Assembly: GCA_030512335.1 (NCBI GenBank)
Contig: JAULSU010000006.1
Coordinates: 1,860,001-1,924,000 of the forward strand
Reading direction: 5' to 3'
DNA: 64,000 nt
Origin: Immersiella caudata
Taxonomy: Eukaryota; Ascomycota; Sordariomycetes; Sordariales; Lasiosphaeriaceae
The position numbers and the translations under genes were made by a program. This document shows, piece by piece, positions 43,911-57,100 of the stretch; within the stretch, counting starts at the first letter, position 1; each line of letters starts with the position of its first letter. The notes under the pieces are model-generated. The model was not told the DNA's origin. It saw only the letters and a list, made by a program, of their open reading frames with translations, and searched no databases.

Positions 43911-46900
43911 TTGGGTTTATGCAGACAAGATGCGACTTGTCAAGCCCCGTTGCAACCACGCCACCCTCTCGATTCACGTAGCGCGGGCTCCCGGGCAGGC
44001 ATGCCCCCACTTGATAGCACACCTTATTCCAGCACTCAACGCGCGTGCACCCCGCGGAGGGGTGCTGAGGGGCCCAGAGGGGTGGTGTGGAGGAGGGGCT
44101 CAAGCAATCACTTCGGGAAGACGCCTGTATCGTAACACGACGAGCGCCTTGCGGCTCTCAACCGTCGTTTGTGGGTGTGAAGAACGTCAAAACCGGCACA
44201 AGGCGAGAACTGCATCGTTCCACAGAATCAGCGCTACCCGGTGGCAGATTCCCGTGACTGCGGCGCTTCTGAGATGGTTGTCAGTGGATGTCCTGGATCC
44301 AGTCAGTGCCGTTTGTGCCGCTCTGGCGTGTCCAGAGCTGCTCGCAGGCGCCGTTAAACCACAGATCCAGCTTCCTCGGCTCTGCGGAGCAGTAATGTCG
44401 TTGCTGAGGCTAGGTCTGCCCTGCCCGAATATCGCCAGAGTCCGTGCGGTGTAAGGCGATTGGGGCCGCTATTCTAAGGATTGGATGGAGAGCATTGGGT
44501 AGCGCGAGATAAGGGTTGCAAGGCTACTGCGAGCGATGCTTGATTGGCGAGCCCGGATGCTGCAGCCGTTTTCTGCTGATAATTCTTTTACAGCAGCCTT
44601 CCCGCACCACTCTACTCCATTGCGGAGCAGCGTCACGGCAGCCCCGCCTGCGCTGGTGGACAAATATGCCGGATCTCGCCCATGGCTTTACAGAGCACGG
44701 CGGCATGCGAAGGCGACGCCCGTCGTCTCCATGGCCCTATTCGGATTCTGTTGCAGCTGTCTGTGCTCCCACAACATCCGGAAATTTGTCCTGAGTTGTG
44801 AGGCCCGTGTGCCCATTGGCCAGCCTCCTCATGAAGTTGGAGTGAGGAATTTTGTCAATGTCCATCCAGCGCTCCAAACCCGGGCGAGATGAGGCCAAGG
44901 CAGGCTTCTGGATCTGTCAGGTCTGCAGTATCCTCGGGCGACAGAAGAAAGCAGTGCTGGTATGAGCGGGCGGGGTCTCGAGGGCGGCGGGATGTTCCTA
45001 GATCCTCGCGCCGATCAGGTAGGTGACGCCGTGTGCATCCAAGCCGGCCGTGACCGTTTATGAAGACCCTGCCTCCCAACCCAACGCAACACCATCTTGC
45101 AGTCTTGCGGTCGCAGCGCCCCCAATCCATCCAGACAGACATATGTTCGCGGGCCTTGCGCAGGCGACATCGGCCAGCGATCTTTGAAAAGGCGGGGCGG
45201 TGATTGGTTGCCAGGCGCGGAACTGACGTCCTCTGTCCCTCCCACGCCAGGTCGACAGGGGTGCTGGGAGTTTGGTGGATGCATTGCATGCAGGCGATGT
45301 TCGTGGATCTCGGGCTAGCTCAAGACATCCCTGCACCGCACTGCAGTCGGGTGTGGGGTGCTTTCATCCAGACCAGTGTCGCTCAGCCAGAATTTCTCTT
45401 ACACAGCGGTTTTTGTTGAAAAAAAAGTGAGCCGTTGCAACAGCTCCTCAGCGACGGCGTCAACGGGACTTCTCAACAGCCGCAAGCGGAGAGATCTGGC
45501 AGGGGTTGCGAGCAAGCCCTCGTCAGCCCAGGATGCTTCTGAGATCAGGCTTGTCCCTAAATAGGTTGAGTTTGTAGGGCTATCTCGCGAAGCCACACGC
45601 TTTGGAGGTCATTACCGCACAAACCGTGCGATTTAAACATGCCTTGAGATAGGTTAGTAGATTCTCAGAGGTGCATCCCGGCCCATTGACCTGCTGCGTT
45701 CCGCCGCCGCCCAGATCCTATACCTACTGAAGATCCGCGTCGAAGCACCCGAACAAGCGCCGTCTCGGCGGTGCTGAGAGGCAAGCAGGGCACCAGAAGC
45801 CTTGGCATGCGGATGAATGATTGTTCATCTCAAGATGTCTGCCGATCAGGAGAGCGATTTACCATCCCTTTGCAACAAATTGGCTCAGATCGCAATCATG
45901 GCTGTCCGCAGCTGTCTCGCGGGCCGGCACTGCGCATCGTTGCGCAAGCCCAGGTTCCAGATGGAAAGCTGGAGGCAGCAGCCATCAGACAAGTCGGGCC
46001 CGTGTGCTGTGTTGCGGTGGTGCGGTGCGGTGCGGTGTTTTTGGCATGTGCAAACGAGAACAAAGAACGGGAAAGAGGGGAATCGGGTGAAAGCGGTCCA
46101 CTTTTCAACTGATGCTTCTCCCATCAGTCAGGCCTGGCACGGCCAACGGCGAGCTGTCGGGGCGTGGGAACAGTGACTCAAATGGTCAGATCTCTCAATG
46201 CGGTGGAGGGGAGATGGCTGGGACTGCGTGAATACCCTAGCCGTCGACCCGCTTTGAGAACAGACGTCCACTCAACCCTGGAAATGGGCCGGCACCCCAC
46301 CTCCCCCCACCCACGCCCAGTGGTCGGTTTGCCTTCAACAGCGGCTCATCATCGTCTTTTTGCCTTCTGCCCTTGCAAACTCGGCCTGCCCCTGCTCCGC
46401 TTCGGACGTTTCTGTGTCAATTGCACTACGAAAAACCACAGATCCAACGTACGGACCAGCCAGGGTGCCCTGGACCACCACTCGCAGCGTGCTCTCCGCC
46501 CTCTACCCTCCATTGCCGTCGTCCACCGACTCGGGGTCCCGACTCGTTCATAAAAGCGGCGGCCACCCTCTCTCTTGCTTCATTCCCTCCCACCTCTTTC
46601 TTTCACGAATTTTCGAACCTCCCGGACGGCCCAGAGCTACACTCCCTTTTATTCCGAGTGCCAGCTTCCACCAGTGGAAGTCCCCTAACCAATTGGTAAG
46701 TAATTCTCTTTGTGAGATCACATGCTCTCCCCCGGTGATTGCCCGCAAGAGACAAGACGGAATTCGTATTCAGTCGAAGAACCGGCCCGATATCCGTTGG
46801 ACCGACAGGTGCCATTCAAACTTGGGACGGCGGGACAGCACATCAGTACTCTTTGCCTGCCGGGACTTGAGAGACAGACACATGACAGCCGAACCGCTGC

Positions 46901-48175
46901 AATGACTCCTGATGATGGCTATAGTTGAGGGAGAGTCGACCGAGGAATTTGTTCTCAGGGCGGAATAATCGCATTTCCGGGAGCAGCGGGGCAACAGAGA
47001 CACACGAGCAGAATCACGAGCGCGAGCACTTTGGTTCCCTGACCTCCCAGCAGGCTGGACATCGTGGGCTCTGCTGGCCGTGACATCCATGCCTGGCTTT
47101 TGCCCCGCCCCCGCTCTCCGTTCCTCCTTCAAGCAGCCCAGACTCAATTTCTTCGGCCAGCCATCCCCCGCTCTGGAGCACCACCACCATGGAGACCCGC
47201 GTGGAGCTCAGAACGAAGCACCTCTTGGGTTGCATCGGCAAAAACCTCGCTCGACGTACCGACCGCAAATACTCAACCGCCACTCCGCTCTCGCCTATCA
47301 TTCCAGCGCTGGACCGCTGCCGTCGCCCTATCATATCCCGAGAATATAGCCGCACGGGGCGCGATAAGGACGGTGCAATTGGGCTTTCGTCATATCGCAT
47401 CCCGCGTGGAGAGCAGCTGGTTGTAAGTGGGCAAGCCTGGAATTGGCTGGCCCAATTGCGACAACTACGAGCTTTCTACGCAACCCGCGAGGCTATCAGG
47501 AGCTATCAAGGGGAGCTATCATGCAGCTTCCCCTCTGCATTGCGCTAGCCAAAACCCTAGCGACCTACATGCCTTCCTTACCCACGCCGCGCAAATCTCA
47601 AGCATCCGAACCTTGGACCCGCTGACCGGAGGACCTACCGGACCGTTCTCGTTCGGATGATGTCCCCTTCGTCATCGCACCCACTTCCATCCCTGCCGCC
47701 GGCAATTTTGGTGTTGCTGCCGTCCACGATTATCACCGCTGGCGGGTGACTGCACCTGCCCTATTCGCTAGTCGTCGAGTCGTTGCTAAGATGCAACTCG
47801 CTACCAGCCATCGGACTGAGGGCCAAAACCTGTCAGGTGTTTTTTTGGTCCTGTTCTGATTCTCGGTTTTGCCTTTCGTCTGTGGTACAGGAAACCCCGC
47901 CCCCTACCCTCCCAGGACACACCAGTAGCTTCTCGTCTTATCCAACTCCTAACCGCCTCACTGGGATCTTCCGTCTTGTCTCTGACCGCTCCGCAACTTG
48001 AACGCCATGTTTTGGACCTCTATGGCGAGATAGAAGCTAACCGAACCCTCTTTTCTCACACAGACCTCGACTATTACCCGAGCGGCACTGCTGCTCTCTA
48101 GTGCTCTTGCCAATTCTCGGCTCCTCTCATTGGTGATCCTAAGCTCAGGCGCTTGACAAGCAAAGCTTGCCTAGC
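43911..48175. other. 4.3 kb gene-poor region upstream of GLT1
   Basis: Normal GC content, many short frames, none with recognisable protein features. The right half should contain the GLT1 promoter and leader. A TGACTCA word, the Gcn4/CPC1-type core, lies at 46174-46180, about 2 kb from the start codon. Confidence 0.45.
46174..46180. promoter_or_regulatory. Candidate CPC1/Gcn4 site TGACTCA
   Basis: Exact core heptamer for the amino-acid-control activator, upstream of glutamate synthase. The 2 kb distance makes function uncertain; a 7-mer also arises by chance. Confidence 0.25.
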
Positions 48176-51100
48176 ATGGGCCTGAACGAGGATTTCGACG
48201 ACCGAACACTACAGACCGAGACCGAATCTGAGCAATACCATCCCTATGAATATCAGACAGAGGGAAACACCTCGTGGGCGGGCGCCCTCCCGGTGAAGCA
48301 GTACGTCCGTCGTATTCTCACTGCAGCGATTCTGTTGCTGACCTCAGCGCCTCAGGGGATTGTATGACCCGGACCTTGAAAAGGATGCATGCGGTGTAGG
48401 CTTTGCTTGGTAAGATGGTCTATGGATGCCATGGGATGACCAAGACTAACGCTCGACAGCCATATCAAGGGCAAGCCAAGCCATAAAATCGTCAGCGATG
48501 GTAGGTGACGGACGGCTCTTGTCCCAACTTTCAGGGCCAATAAACTGACTTCCGTAGCTCGTAACCTCCTGTGTAACATGACCCACCGCGGTGCTGTGGG
48601 GTCAGACGCACGAGATGGTGACGGAGCGGGTGTCATGACATCAATCCCCCACAAATTCTTCATCAAGAACTTTGAGCGGGAGGTTGGAATCCAGCTTCCC
48701 CCACTGGGCCAATACGCAGTGGGAAACCTGTTTTTCAAACCCGAGCCAGAGACTTTGGAAGAGTCCAAGCGGCAATTGGAAGATGTTGCCGAGTCTTTGG
48801 GCTTGAGGGTCTTGGGATGGCGAGAGCCTCCCGTAGATTCGACGCTCCTCGGACCGGCTGCCGCGTCTCGGGAGCCCTCCATTCAGCAACCCTTCATTGT
48901 CTTGCAGTCTGCATACGGGCCCGGAAATGCTCCCGAGGAAACGGACCCCGAGAAGTTCGACGACAAGCTTTTCGAGAGACAACTCTACGTTCTCCGAAAG
49001 AGAGCCACTCACACCATTGGGCTTCAGAACTGGTTCTACATCTGCTCCCTCTCCAACAAGAACATTGTTTACAAGGGACAGTTGGCACCGGTTCAAGTCT
49101 ACCAGTACTACCATGATTTGGTGAATGCTGACTACGAGGCCCATTTTGCACTTGTACACTCGCGCTTCTCAACCAACACTTTCCCGTCCTGGGATCGTGC
49201 CCAGCCCCTGCGATGGGCGGCTCACAACGGCGAAATCAACACCCTTCGCGGCAACAAGAACTGGATGCGCGCTCGTGAGGGTGTCATGCAGTCCGATATC
49301 TTTGGCGACGAGCTTGAGGGGCTCTACCCCATCGTTGAAGATGGCGGCTCCGACTCGGCTGCATTCGACAATGTTTTAGAGCTGCTCACCATCAACGGGG
49401 TGCTGTCTCTCCCCGAGGCTGTTATGCTGATGGTTCCTGAAGCATGGCAAGGGAACACCTCGATGGACCCCAAGAAGGCCGCATTCTACGAGTGGGCTGC
49501 CTGCCAAATGGAGCCTTGGGACGGCCCCGCCCTGTTTACATTCGCCGACGGCCGCTTCTGCGGTGCCAACCTCGATCGAAACGGTCTCAGACCCTGCCGG
49601 TTTTACGTTATGGACGATGACCGCATCATCTGCGCCTCTGAAGTTGGCACCATCGCCGTTGAGCCCGAGAAGGTCATCCAAAAGGGTCGTCTCCAACCAG
49701 GACGCATGCTGCTGGTTGACACCCACGCCGGTCGCATTATCGATGACTCTGAGCTCAAGGCTGCTGTTTCCAGCCGGCAAGATTTCCGCTCATGGCTCGA
49801 GAAGGAGCTGATCACCATGCCTCAGGTTCTAGAGAAGGCATCTCAAAACAGCAGCCTCGAGCTCGCTGCCAAGCCAGACTCCTCGAAGATTCATGATGAC
49901 CCCCTGTTGCACGCTTTCGGCTACACATTTGAGCAGGTCAGTCTGTTGCTCGCGCCTATGGCTTCGGACGAGAAGGAGGCTCTCGGCTCCATGGGTAACG
50001 ATGCCCCGTTGGCGTGCTTGTCGCAAGCCCCCAAGCTTCTTTCCGAGTACTTCCGGCAGCTTTTCGCCCAGGTCACCAATCCTCCGATTGATCCCATCAG
50101 GGAGTCCATCGTCATGTCCCTGGAGTGTTATGTCGGACCTCAAGGAAACCTGCTTGAGATGGATGCCTCGCAGTGCGGAAGGCTCCTTCTCCCAAGCCCC
50201 ATCCTTTCGATCCCTGAGTTCAACGCCATGAAGAACATGTCCACCATCCATCCCGAGTGGACTGTGAAGACCATTGACATCACGTTCCCCAAGAGCGAGG
50301 GCGTTGAGGGCTACATCAAGCGTCTTGACCACATCTGCAACGAGGCGACCGCTGCCATTGAAGCGCGTGATCGCATCATTGTGCTCTCCGACCGAAACAC
50401 TTCCAAGGACAGAGTTGCCGTGTCGGCCCTGCTCGCATCCGGTATGGTCCATCACCACCTTGTCAGTAACAAGTGGCGCGCGATGGCTGCTATTGTTGTC
50501 GAGACCGCTGAAGCGCGTGAGGTCCACCATATGTGTGTCCTTCTCGGCTACGGTGCGGATGCTATCAACCCCTACCTTGCTATGGAGTGCATCCTGAAGC
50601 TCAACAAGGAGAAGCTGATCAAGAAGAAGCTGTCTGACGATGAACTAATCGCCAACTACAAGCACTCTTGTGATGGTGGTATCCTCAAGGTCATGAGCAA
50701 GATGGGTATCTCCACCTTGGCCAGTTACAAGGGTGCTCAGATTTTCGAGGCTTTGGGTGTGGACGATGAGGTTGTCGATCGCTGCTTCAAGGGCACAGCT
50801 TCGCGCATCAAGGGTATCACTTTTGAGCTCATCGCCGAGGATGCTTTCCGCTTCCACGAGCGCGGGTTCCCCTCCCGTTTCACTGTCGGCACCAGGGGTC
50901 TCCCGGAATCTGGCGAATACCACTGGCGTGATGGAGGCGAGCCACACATCAACGATCCGACGTCGATTGCAAACATCCAGGACGCTGTCAGGACCAAGAA
51001 TGACAAGTCCTATGAGGCGTACTCCAAATCAGAGTATGAGCAGATCAAGGCTTGCACCCTTCGTGGTATGCTCGACTTCAAGTTTGAGGACTGTGAGCCC

Positions 51101-54000
51101 GTTCCCATCGAACAGGTCGAGCCCTGGACCGAGATTGTGCGCCGCTTCTGCACAGGAGCCATGTCTTACGGCTCTATCTCCATGGAGTCCCACTCGACAC
51201 TTGCTGTTGCCATGAACAGGCTCGGCGGCAAGTCCAACACTGGTGAAGGTGGTGAGGACCCCGAGCGCGCGCAGAGGCTGCCTAACGGAGACACCATGCG
51301 GTCCGCCATCAAGCAGGTTGCGTCCGGCCGTTTCGGTGTCACCTCCGCCTATCTTGCCGACTCGGATGAGATCCAGATCAAGATGGCCCAGGGCGCCAAG
51401 CCTGGTGAGGGTGGTGAGCTTCCAGGCCACAAGGTTTCCAAGTCGATTGCTCGCACCCGTCACTCTACTCCTGGTGTGGGCTTGATTTCACCTCCTCCCC
51501 ATCACGATATCTACTCCATTGAGGATCTCAAGCAGCTCATTTACGACTTGAAGTGCTCGAGCCCGCGTTCCCGCGTCTCCGTCAAGCTCGTCTCCGAGAC
51601 TGGTGTTGGTATCGTCGCCTCGGGTGTCGCCAAGGCGAAGGCTGATCACATCTTGATCTCTGGTCATGACGGTGGCACCGGTGCCTCCCGATGGACTGGT
51701 ATCAAGTACGCCGGCCTCCCCTGGGAGCTTGGTCTTGCCGAGACCCACCAGACTCTTGTTCTGAACGACCTTCGTGGTCGTGTTGTCGTACAGACTGATG
51801 GTCAACTCCGCACTGGTCGCGATGTCGCCATCGCCTGCTTGCTTGGAGCTGAAGAATGGGGTTTCGCCACCACTCCCCTTATTGCCATGGGCTGCATCAT
51901 GATGAGAAAATGCCACTGTCGTAGGTCTCCCCTTTCCGCCGTGTGGCTCCTGACATGGTTGCTCATGGCTATGTTGGATGTTTTGAGCGCTGCGTGAGCG
52001 CGCCCGAGACATTTCATTGCCTAAAAGACGCCCTTGTGAGAAGAGAAAACGCTGACGGATATTTACCACAGAGTCTTTCCCCTTTCCGCCGTATGGCTCC
52101 TGATGTGGTTATTCACGGTTTTGTTGGCTGTCTTGAGCGCTGCGTGAGCGCGCCCGAGACATTGCATTGCCTATAAAACACCTTTAAGAGAAATAACTGA
52201 CGCATTATCACAGTGAACACTTGCCCTGTTGGTATTGCAACCCAGGATCCTGAGCTCCGGAAGAAGTTTACGGGCACGCCCGAGCACGTCATCAACTTCT
52301 TCTACTATGTTGCCAACGAACTTCGTGCGATCATGGCTAAGCTCGGCTTCCGCACTGTCAACGAGATGATTGGGCACGTTGAGGTCCTCAAGATGCGCGA
52401 GGACCTCAGGACCTCAAAGACTGCCAACATTGATCTGTCCCTGATCCTTACCCCAGCCCACAAGCTCCGCCCTGGGGTTGCTACCTTTAACGTCCGCAAG
52501 CAAGACCATCGCCTCTACGTCCGCCTTGACAACAAGCTCATCTCTGAGGCCGAGTTGACACTTGACAAGGGACTGCCCTCTCGTATTGAGTGCGACATTG
52601 TCAACACCGACCGCGCTATGGGCACTTCCCTCTCCTATCACATCTCCAAGCGATTTGGTGAGGACGGCTTGCCCATGGACACCGTCCATGTCAATATCAA
52701 GGGATCGGCCGGTCAGTCCTTCGGAGCCTTCCTCGCGCCTGGTGTGACCCTTGAGCTGGAAGGTGACGCCAACGATTACGTCGGCAAGGGCCTGTCTGGT
52801 GGCCGTCTCATCGTCTACCCACCCCGTTCCGCTGTCTTCAAGGCCGAGGAGAACATCCTCATTGGCAACGTGTGCCTCTACGGCGCCACAAACGGCACTT
52901 GCTTCTTCCGGGGTGTCGCTGCCGAGCGATTTGCGGTACGCAACTCCGGCGCAACGGCTGTTGTTGAGGGAGTGGGTGACCACGGCTGCGAGTACATGAC
53001 TGGTGGTCGCATTGTTGTCCTCGGCAGCACTGGCCGAAACTTCGCGGCCGGTATGTCTGGCGGTATTGCCTACGTCCTCGACATCAACCAGGACTTCATG
53101 TCTAAGCTCAACATGGAGATGGTTGAGGCCGGCCCTCTTGAGGATAAGGACGAGATTTCCTTCGTTCGTGGCCTCATCGAGGATCACCATCACTACACTG
53201 GTTCTGAGCTGGCTGCGCGCATCTTGGTTGACTTCAACCGTGCTCTGCCTCGCTTCATCAAGGTTCTGCCTGTGGACTACAAGCGTGTCCTCGAGGAGGA
53301 GGCGGCCAAGGCTGCCGAAGCCAAGCGGGCCGAATACAATCTCCCCATCGTCTCGGGCGTTGCCCCGAAGGCCGAGAAGAAGGCAGCCAAACTCCAAGAC
53401 ATCGAGGAGACCATTGGAGACAGCTCTGCCGACAAGAAGAAGGCACTTGTGCTGGACAAGACAAAGGGCTTCATGAAGTACCAGCGTCGGTCGGAGAAGT
53501 ACCGCAGTGCGACGACAAGAACTAAGGACTGGGCTGAGATTTCTTCCCGACTCAATGAGGATGAGCTGAAGTACCAATCAGCCCGTTGCATGGACTGCGG
53601 TGTTCCCTTCTGCCAGTCTGACACGGGCTGCCCGATCTCCAACATCATCCCAAAGTGGAACGAATTGGTCTTTGCGGGCCAATGGCGGGATGCTCTTGAC
53701 CGTCTGCTCATGACAAACAACTTCCCTGAGTTCACAGGTCGTGTGTGCCCTGCTCCCTGCGAGGGCGCCTGCGTCCTTGGGATCAACGAGGACCCCGTCG
53801 GCATCAAGTCTATTGAGTGCGCCATTATTGATCGCGGATTCGAGAAGGGCTGGATGGTTCCCCAGCCTCCCGCGGTCCGTACCGGAAAGAAGATCGCCAT
53901 CATCGGATCTGGTCCTGCCGGTCTGGCGTGCGCCGACCAACTCAACAAGGCTGGCCATACGGTCACCGTCTACGAGCGTGCGGACCGCCTGGGTGGTCTC

Positions 54001-54032
<32 letters not shown>

Positions 54033-55025
54033 CAAGCGCATTGTCAGGCGACGCACCGACTTCATGGCCGCCGAGGGCATCAACTTCAAGACTGGCGTTG
54101 CAGTTGGCGAGGATATCCAGCTCATGGATCTCAAGGCTGAGAACGACGCCGTCGTGATTGCTACTGGTGCGACCGTCGCTCGCGACCTGCCCATCAAGGG
54201 CCGCAATCTCGAGGGCATTCACTTCGCCATGGAGTTCTTGCACAAGAACACCAAGTCCTTGCTTGATTCGGAACTGGCTGACGGCTCCTACATCTCGGCC
54301 AAAGACAAGAACGTGGTCGTCATCGGTGGCGGTGATACCGGAAACGACTGCATTGGTACCTCTGTTCGCCATGGCGCCAAATCTGTGATCAACTTTGAGC
54401 TGCTACCTCAGCCTCCGCCGGAGCGCGGCCGAGACAACCCCTGGCCGCAGTGGCCTCGCATCTACCGTGTGGACTACGGCCACACTGAGGTACAGCAGCA
54501 CATGGGCAAGGACCCTCGCGAGTTCTGCATCATGTCTGAGGAGTTTGTTGATGATGGTAATGGAAAGGTCAAGGGAATCAACACTGTTCGTGTCGAGTGG
54601 ACCAAGTCGCCTAGCGGCGGTTGGGACATGAAGAAGGTTGAAGGCTCTCAGCAGTTCTTTCCGGCCGACTTGGTCCTCCTCTCCATGGGTTTCCTTGGCC
54701 CCGAGGCTCGCGTTCTCGGCGACGACATCGAGAAGGATGCCCGAAAGAACGTCAAGACGCCCGCTGGCAAGTACAGCACCAACGTCGAGGGCGTCTTCGC
54801 CGCTGGCGATTGCCGCCGCGGGCAGTCTCTCATCGTCTGGTAAGTCACTTTCACACAGGACATCATCTCTACAAGTACTAACTGGTTCAAAGGGGCATTA
54901 ATGAGGGTCGGCAAGCCGCCCGTGAGGTCGATCTGTACCTGGAGCATAATACTGCCCTCCCGGTCACTGGTGGAATTGTCAAGCGCACCGCCCAGGAAGT
55001 GTTCGCCGCGGCTACGGCTGCTTAA
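48176..55025 (+). CDS. GLT1: Glutamate synthase (NADH-GOGAT)
   Basis: Single-chain eukaryotic glutamate synthase: L-glutamine + 2-oxoglutarate + NADH to two glutamates. Six exons (48176-48300, 48356-48409, 48460-48500, 48558-51917, 52214-54839, 54893-55025) give 2112 residues, the usual fungal length. The prosequence ends at the nucleophile Cys54 (EKDACGVGFACHIKGKPSH), followed by the type II amidotransferase domain (THRGAVGSDARDGDGAG). The FMN/synthase domain holds GEGGELPGHKVSKSIARTRH and ISGHDGGTGASRWTG. The 3Fe-4S cysteines read GCIMMRKCH-LNTCPVGIATQ across the fourth intron. The alpha-type beta-helix domain follows, then the NADH-dependent beta part with CMDCGVPFCQSDTGCPISN and CPAPCEGACVLGIN for Fe-S clusters, the FAD site IIGSGPAGLACADQL and the nucleotide site VVIGGGDTGNDCIG. 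The fourth intron is a 296-nt tandem duplication; an alternative donor at 51921 would add one Cys within the Fe-S motif. Confidence 0.97.
51921..52213 (+). repeat. Tandemly duplicated intron in GLT1
   Basis: Two adjacent copies of an intron-like unit, 51921-52071 (151 nt) and 52072-52213 (142 nt). Both begin near a TCTCCCCTTTCCGCC-like sequence, share a 31-nt identical core within 51989-52020 that includes GAGCGCTGCGTGAGCGCGCC, and end in an acceptor (TTACCACAG, ATTATCACAG) preceded by CTGAC. Differences are mostly C/T. The second copy has lost the donor (AGTCTTT where the first has GTAGGTCT), so the whole must leave as one 296-nt intron. Confidence 0.85.
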
Positions 55026-56346
55026 GGGGAAGATATTGAAGGCAGTTGCGGGAGGTGTCATGTCGTTGGCGTGGGTTCATTTGGTCTTGATTTCAGTTTT
55101 GATACCATTCATACGATGCATTGGAGTCCTTCACATTCGACGACATATGCGGGGGGGGGGGGGTGGAATCTTGCTCCTGGGTTTGGCAAAATAAAGGTGC
55201 TGGCGGATGGGTTGATTATCATGTTGATGCTGTATATAGTTTGACTACATAGCGAAGAGCGATTTCGAAGCTCCCTAGTGCTCGTTCTCTATCATGTGTG
55301 GGCGTTTGGACGCACCTTGGTGGTAGTGGTGCTCACAACTTATGGCCAGGTATTGATATGAGGAGAAATGTCGGCGTGTACATAAGCTGGTTGAAAAACA
55401 TATGATACTCCAGCTCCTGTCGTTGAGGGCCTGCCGGCATTGTTGGCTGAATTGTGAGTTTTTTTCCTTCCCAAGAGACTGTCCATTTGCACTGTACCCC
55501 CAACACACTACCACCACCGCGGCAACCCCTATTACCGCTACACCAGAGGCCTTTTTCCAGCTAAAGGGGGGCATTTAAGTAGCTTTTATAGCCTTTTAAC
55601 TAATTCTAATACCTCCCTTAAGTTGAAGATAAGCCTTAGGTATAGCTATAACAGGGCTGCCGTAGTCGTTTTGGGTGGTGCAGAGTCAAGGGTTATGTGT
55701 GGGATACGGTGCAAATAGACATTCTCTTTTCTAAAGCTAGGGTTGATGTTTCCTCTGCCAGGTGGGAAACAGGGGTTTCAGGAAGCCCAGTGGTCCTCGA
55801 AATCCTCATGCAACTGGTCCGGCCTGATCCTCGACAAACTCCCATAAATTCCTAATAGCGTCGGTCGTAGTCATTGAAACAACGAAGTAAGAAGCGAGTA
55901 GGTAGATTCCCGAGCTTCGGAATTTTTGTTGATGGTTTCCTGTTGCCTCCCACCTGTACCGCTCAGGCGAAACGAAGGCGATGACGCAGTCAGAAGGCCA
56001 GTACAGTGCATAATGCACCATCACTGGTTCCACCAAAGACAACCGCTCTCCTCAAAAACCTATAGCTTTTGTTCCATCCTGTTACGATATGACTTTAAGT
56101 GCCCCTTCCACGTTCTACAAGCCACTCGTCAACTACAAAAAGACACTTCTACCCACTGTCATAGTGACCACCCGGGCTCGTGTACAGTGCAAATATCCCA
56201 CAATTACTGTCTGATCACGCACGTGCCTCCCAACCTCCAAACACCACTCCCATCAGCCACCACCAACACTTACGAAGCCCCTCCTATAACCATCATCACC
56301 CCAACAACCCACCGCTCCCATCCACCCTCTTGTCGCAACCGCAAAT
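55026..56346. other. Intergenic region between GLT1 and VTI1
   Basis: Contains a run of 13 G at 55151-55163, an AT-rich island at about 55565-55665, and the VTI1 promoter with a C/A-rich leader. No supported gene. Confidence 0.5.
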
Positions 56347-57100
56347 ATGTCATCCAACCCGCTCGACACCGAAGCCGGTACGGAGCTCTTCAGCTCCTAC
56401 GAAGCCGAATTCAAACTTGTCCAAGCCGACCTGACCCAAAAGCTCGACCAAATCCCCGACCTCTCCGGCGAGCCGCGCAAAGCCTCCCTCTCCTCTGCCG
56501 AGCGCGCGCTCGAAGAAGCCACCGAGCTCCTCGACCAAATGCAACTCGAGAAGCAAAATGTCCCCTCGGCGGCCCGCACTAAGCTCAACCAGCGCCTGCG
56601 CAACTACACAACCGACATCGACAACTACAAGCGCAAGCTCCGCTCGCTGGCCGACGACCGCGCGGCGCTTTTCGGGGGAAGCCGCTACCACGATGACCCC
56701 GCAGGCGGGGGCCCGTCGGATGTCCAGTTGGAGCAGAGGCAGCAACTGTTGGCGGGGACGGACCGGTTGGATCGCAGCACGCAGCGGTTGAAGGCGAGCC
56801 AAGCGCTGGCGAACGAGACGGAGGCGATTGGCGCGAGCACGCTGGCGGATCTGCACGTGCAGAGGGAGAGGATCCGGCACACTCAGGATGTGTTGCTGGA
56901 GAGCGAGGGCTATGTGGATCGCAGCGTCAAGACGCTGAGGGGCATGGCGCGTAGGTACTGTATCCCCCTGCTGGCTTTGGATTTGTTGGGGTGCACGCTA
57001 ACGAGGTTACAGGATGGCTACGAATCGGATAATCACCATTGCGATTATTACGGTTTTGGTTTTGCTTATTTTCGCCGTTATCTATAGTAAGTTCCGGTGA
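56347..57100 (+). CDS. VTI1: Vti1-type vesicle SNARE
   Basis: Qb-SNARE for Golgi, endosome and vacuole fusion. Exons 56347-56954 and 57013-57100 give 231 residues. The N-terminal three-helix region (about 1-110) contains AERALEEATELLDQMQLEK and LNQRLRNYTTDIDNYKRKL. The SNARE motif at about 132-195 includes LADLHVQRERIRHTQD with the zero-layer glutamine at Gln172. The C-terminal anchor (IITIAIITVLVLLIFAVIY, about 209-227) is encoded by the second exon and is reached only after removing the 58-nt intron (GTACTG...TTACAG). The ATG at 56347 follows a C/A-rich leader. Convergent with RRP12. Length and layout match fungal Vti1. Confidence 0.95.

Noticed and set aside
43705..44454. 249-codon plus-strand frame at the right end of the transposon
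   Set aside because: It crosses the element end and target duplication into unique DNA and has no protein-like conservation.
52414..54372. Minus-strand frames of 387, 264 and 229 codons inside GLT1
   Set aside because: They lie opposite highly conserved GLT1 exon sequence and show no family features; codon bias of GLT1 leaves the antisense frame open.
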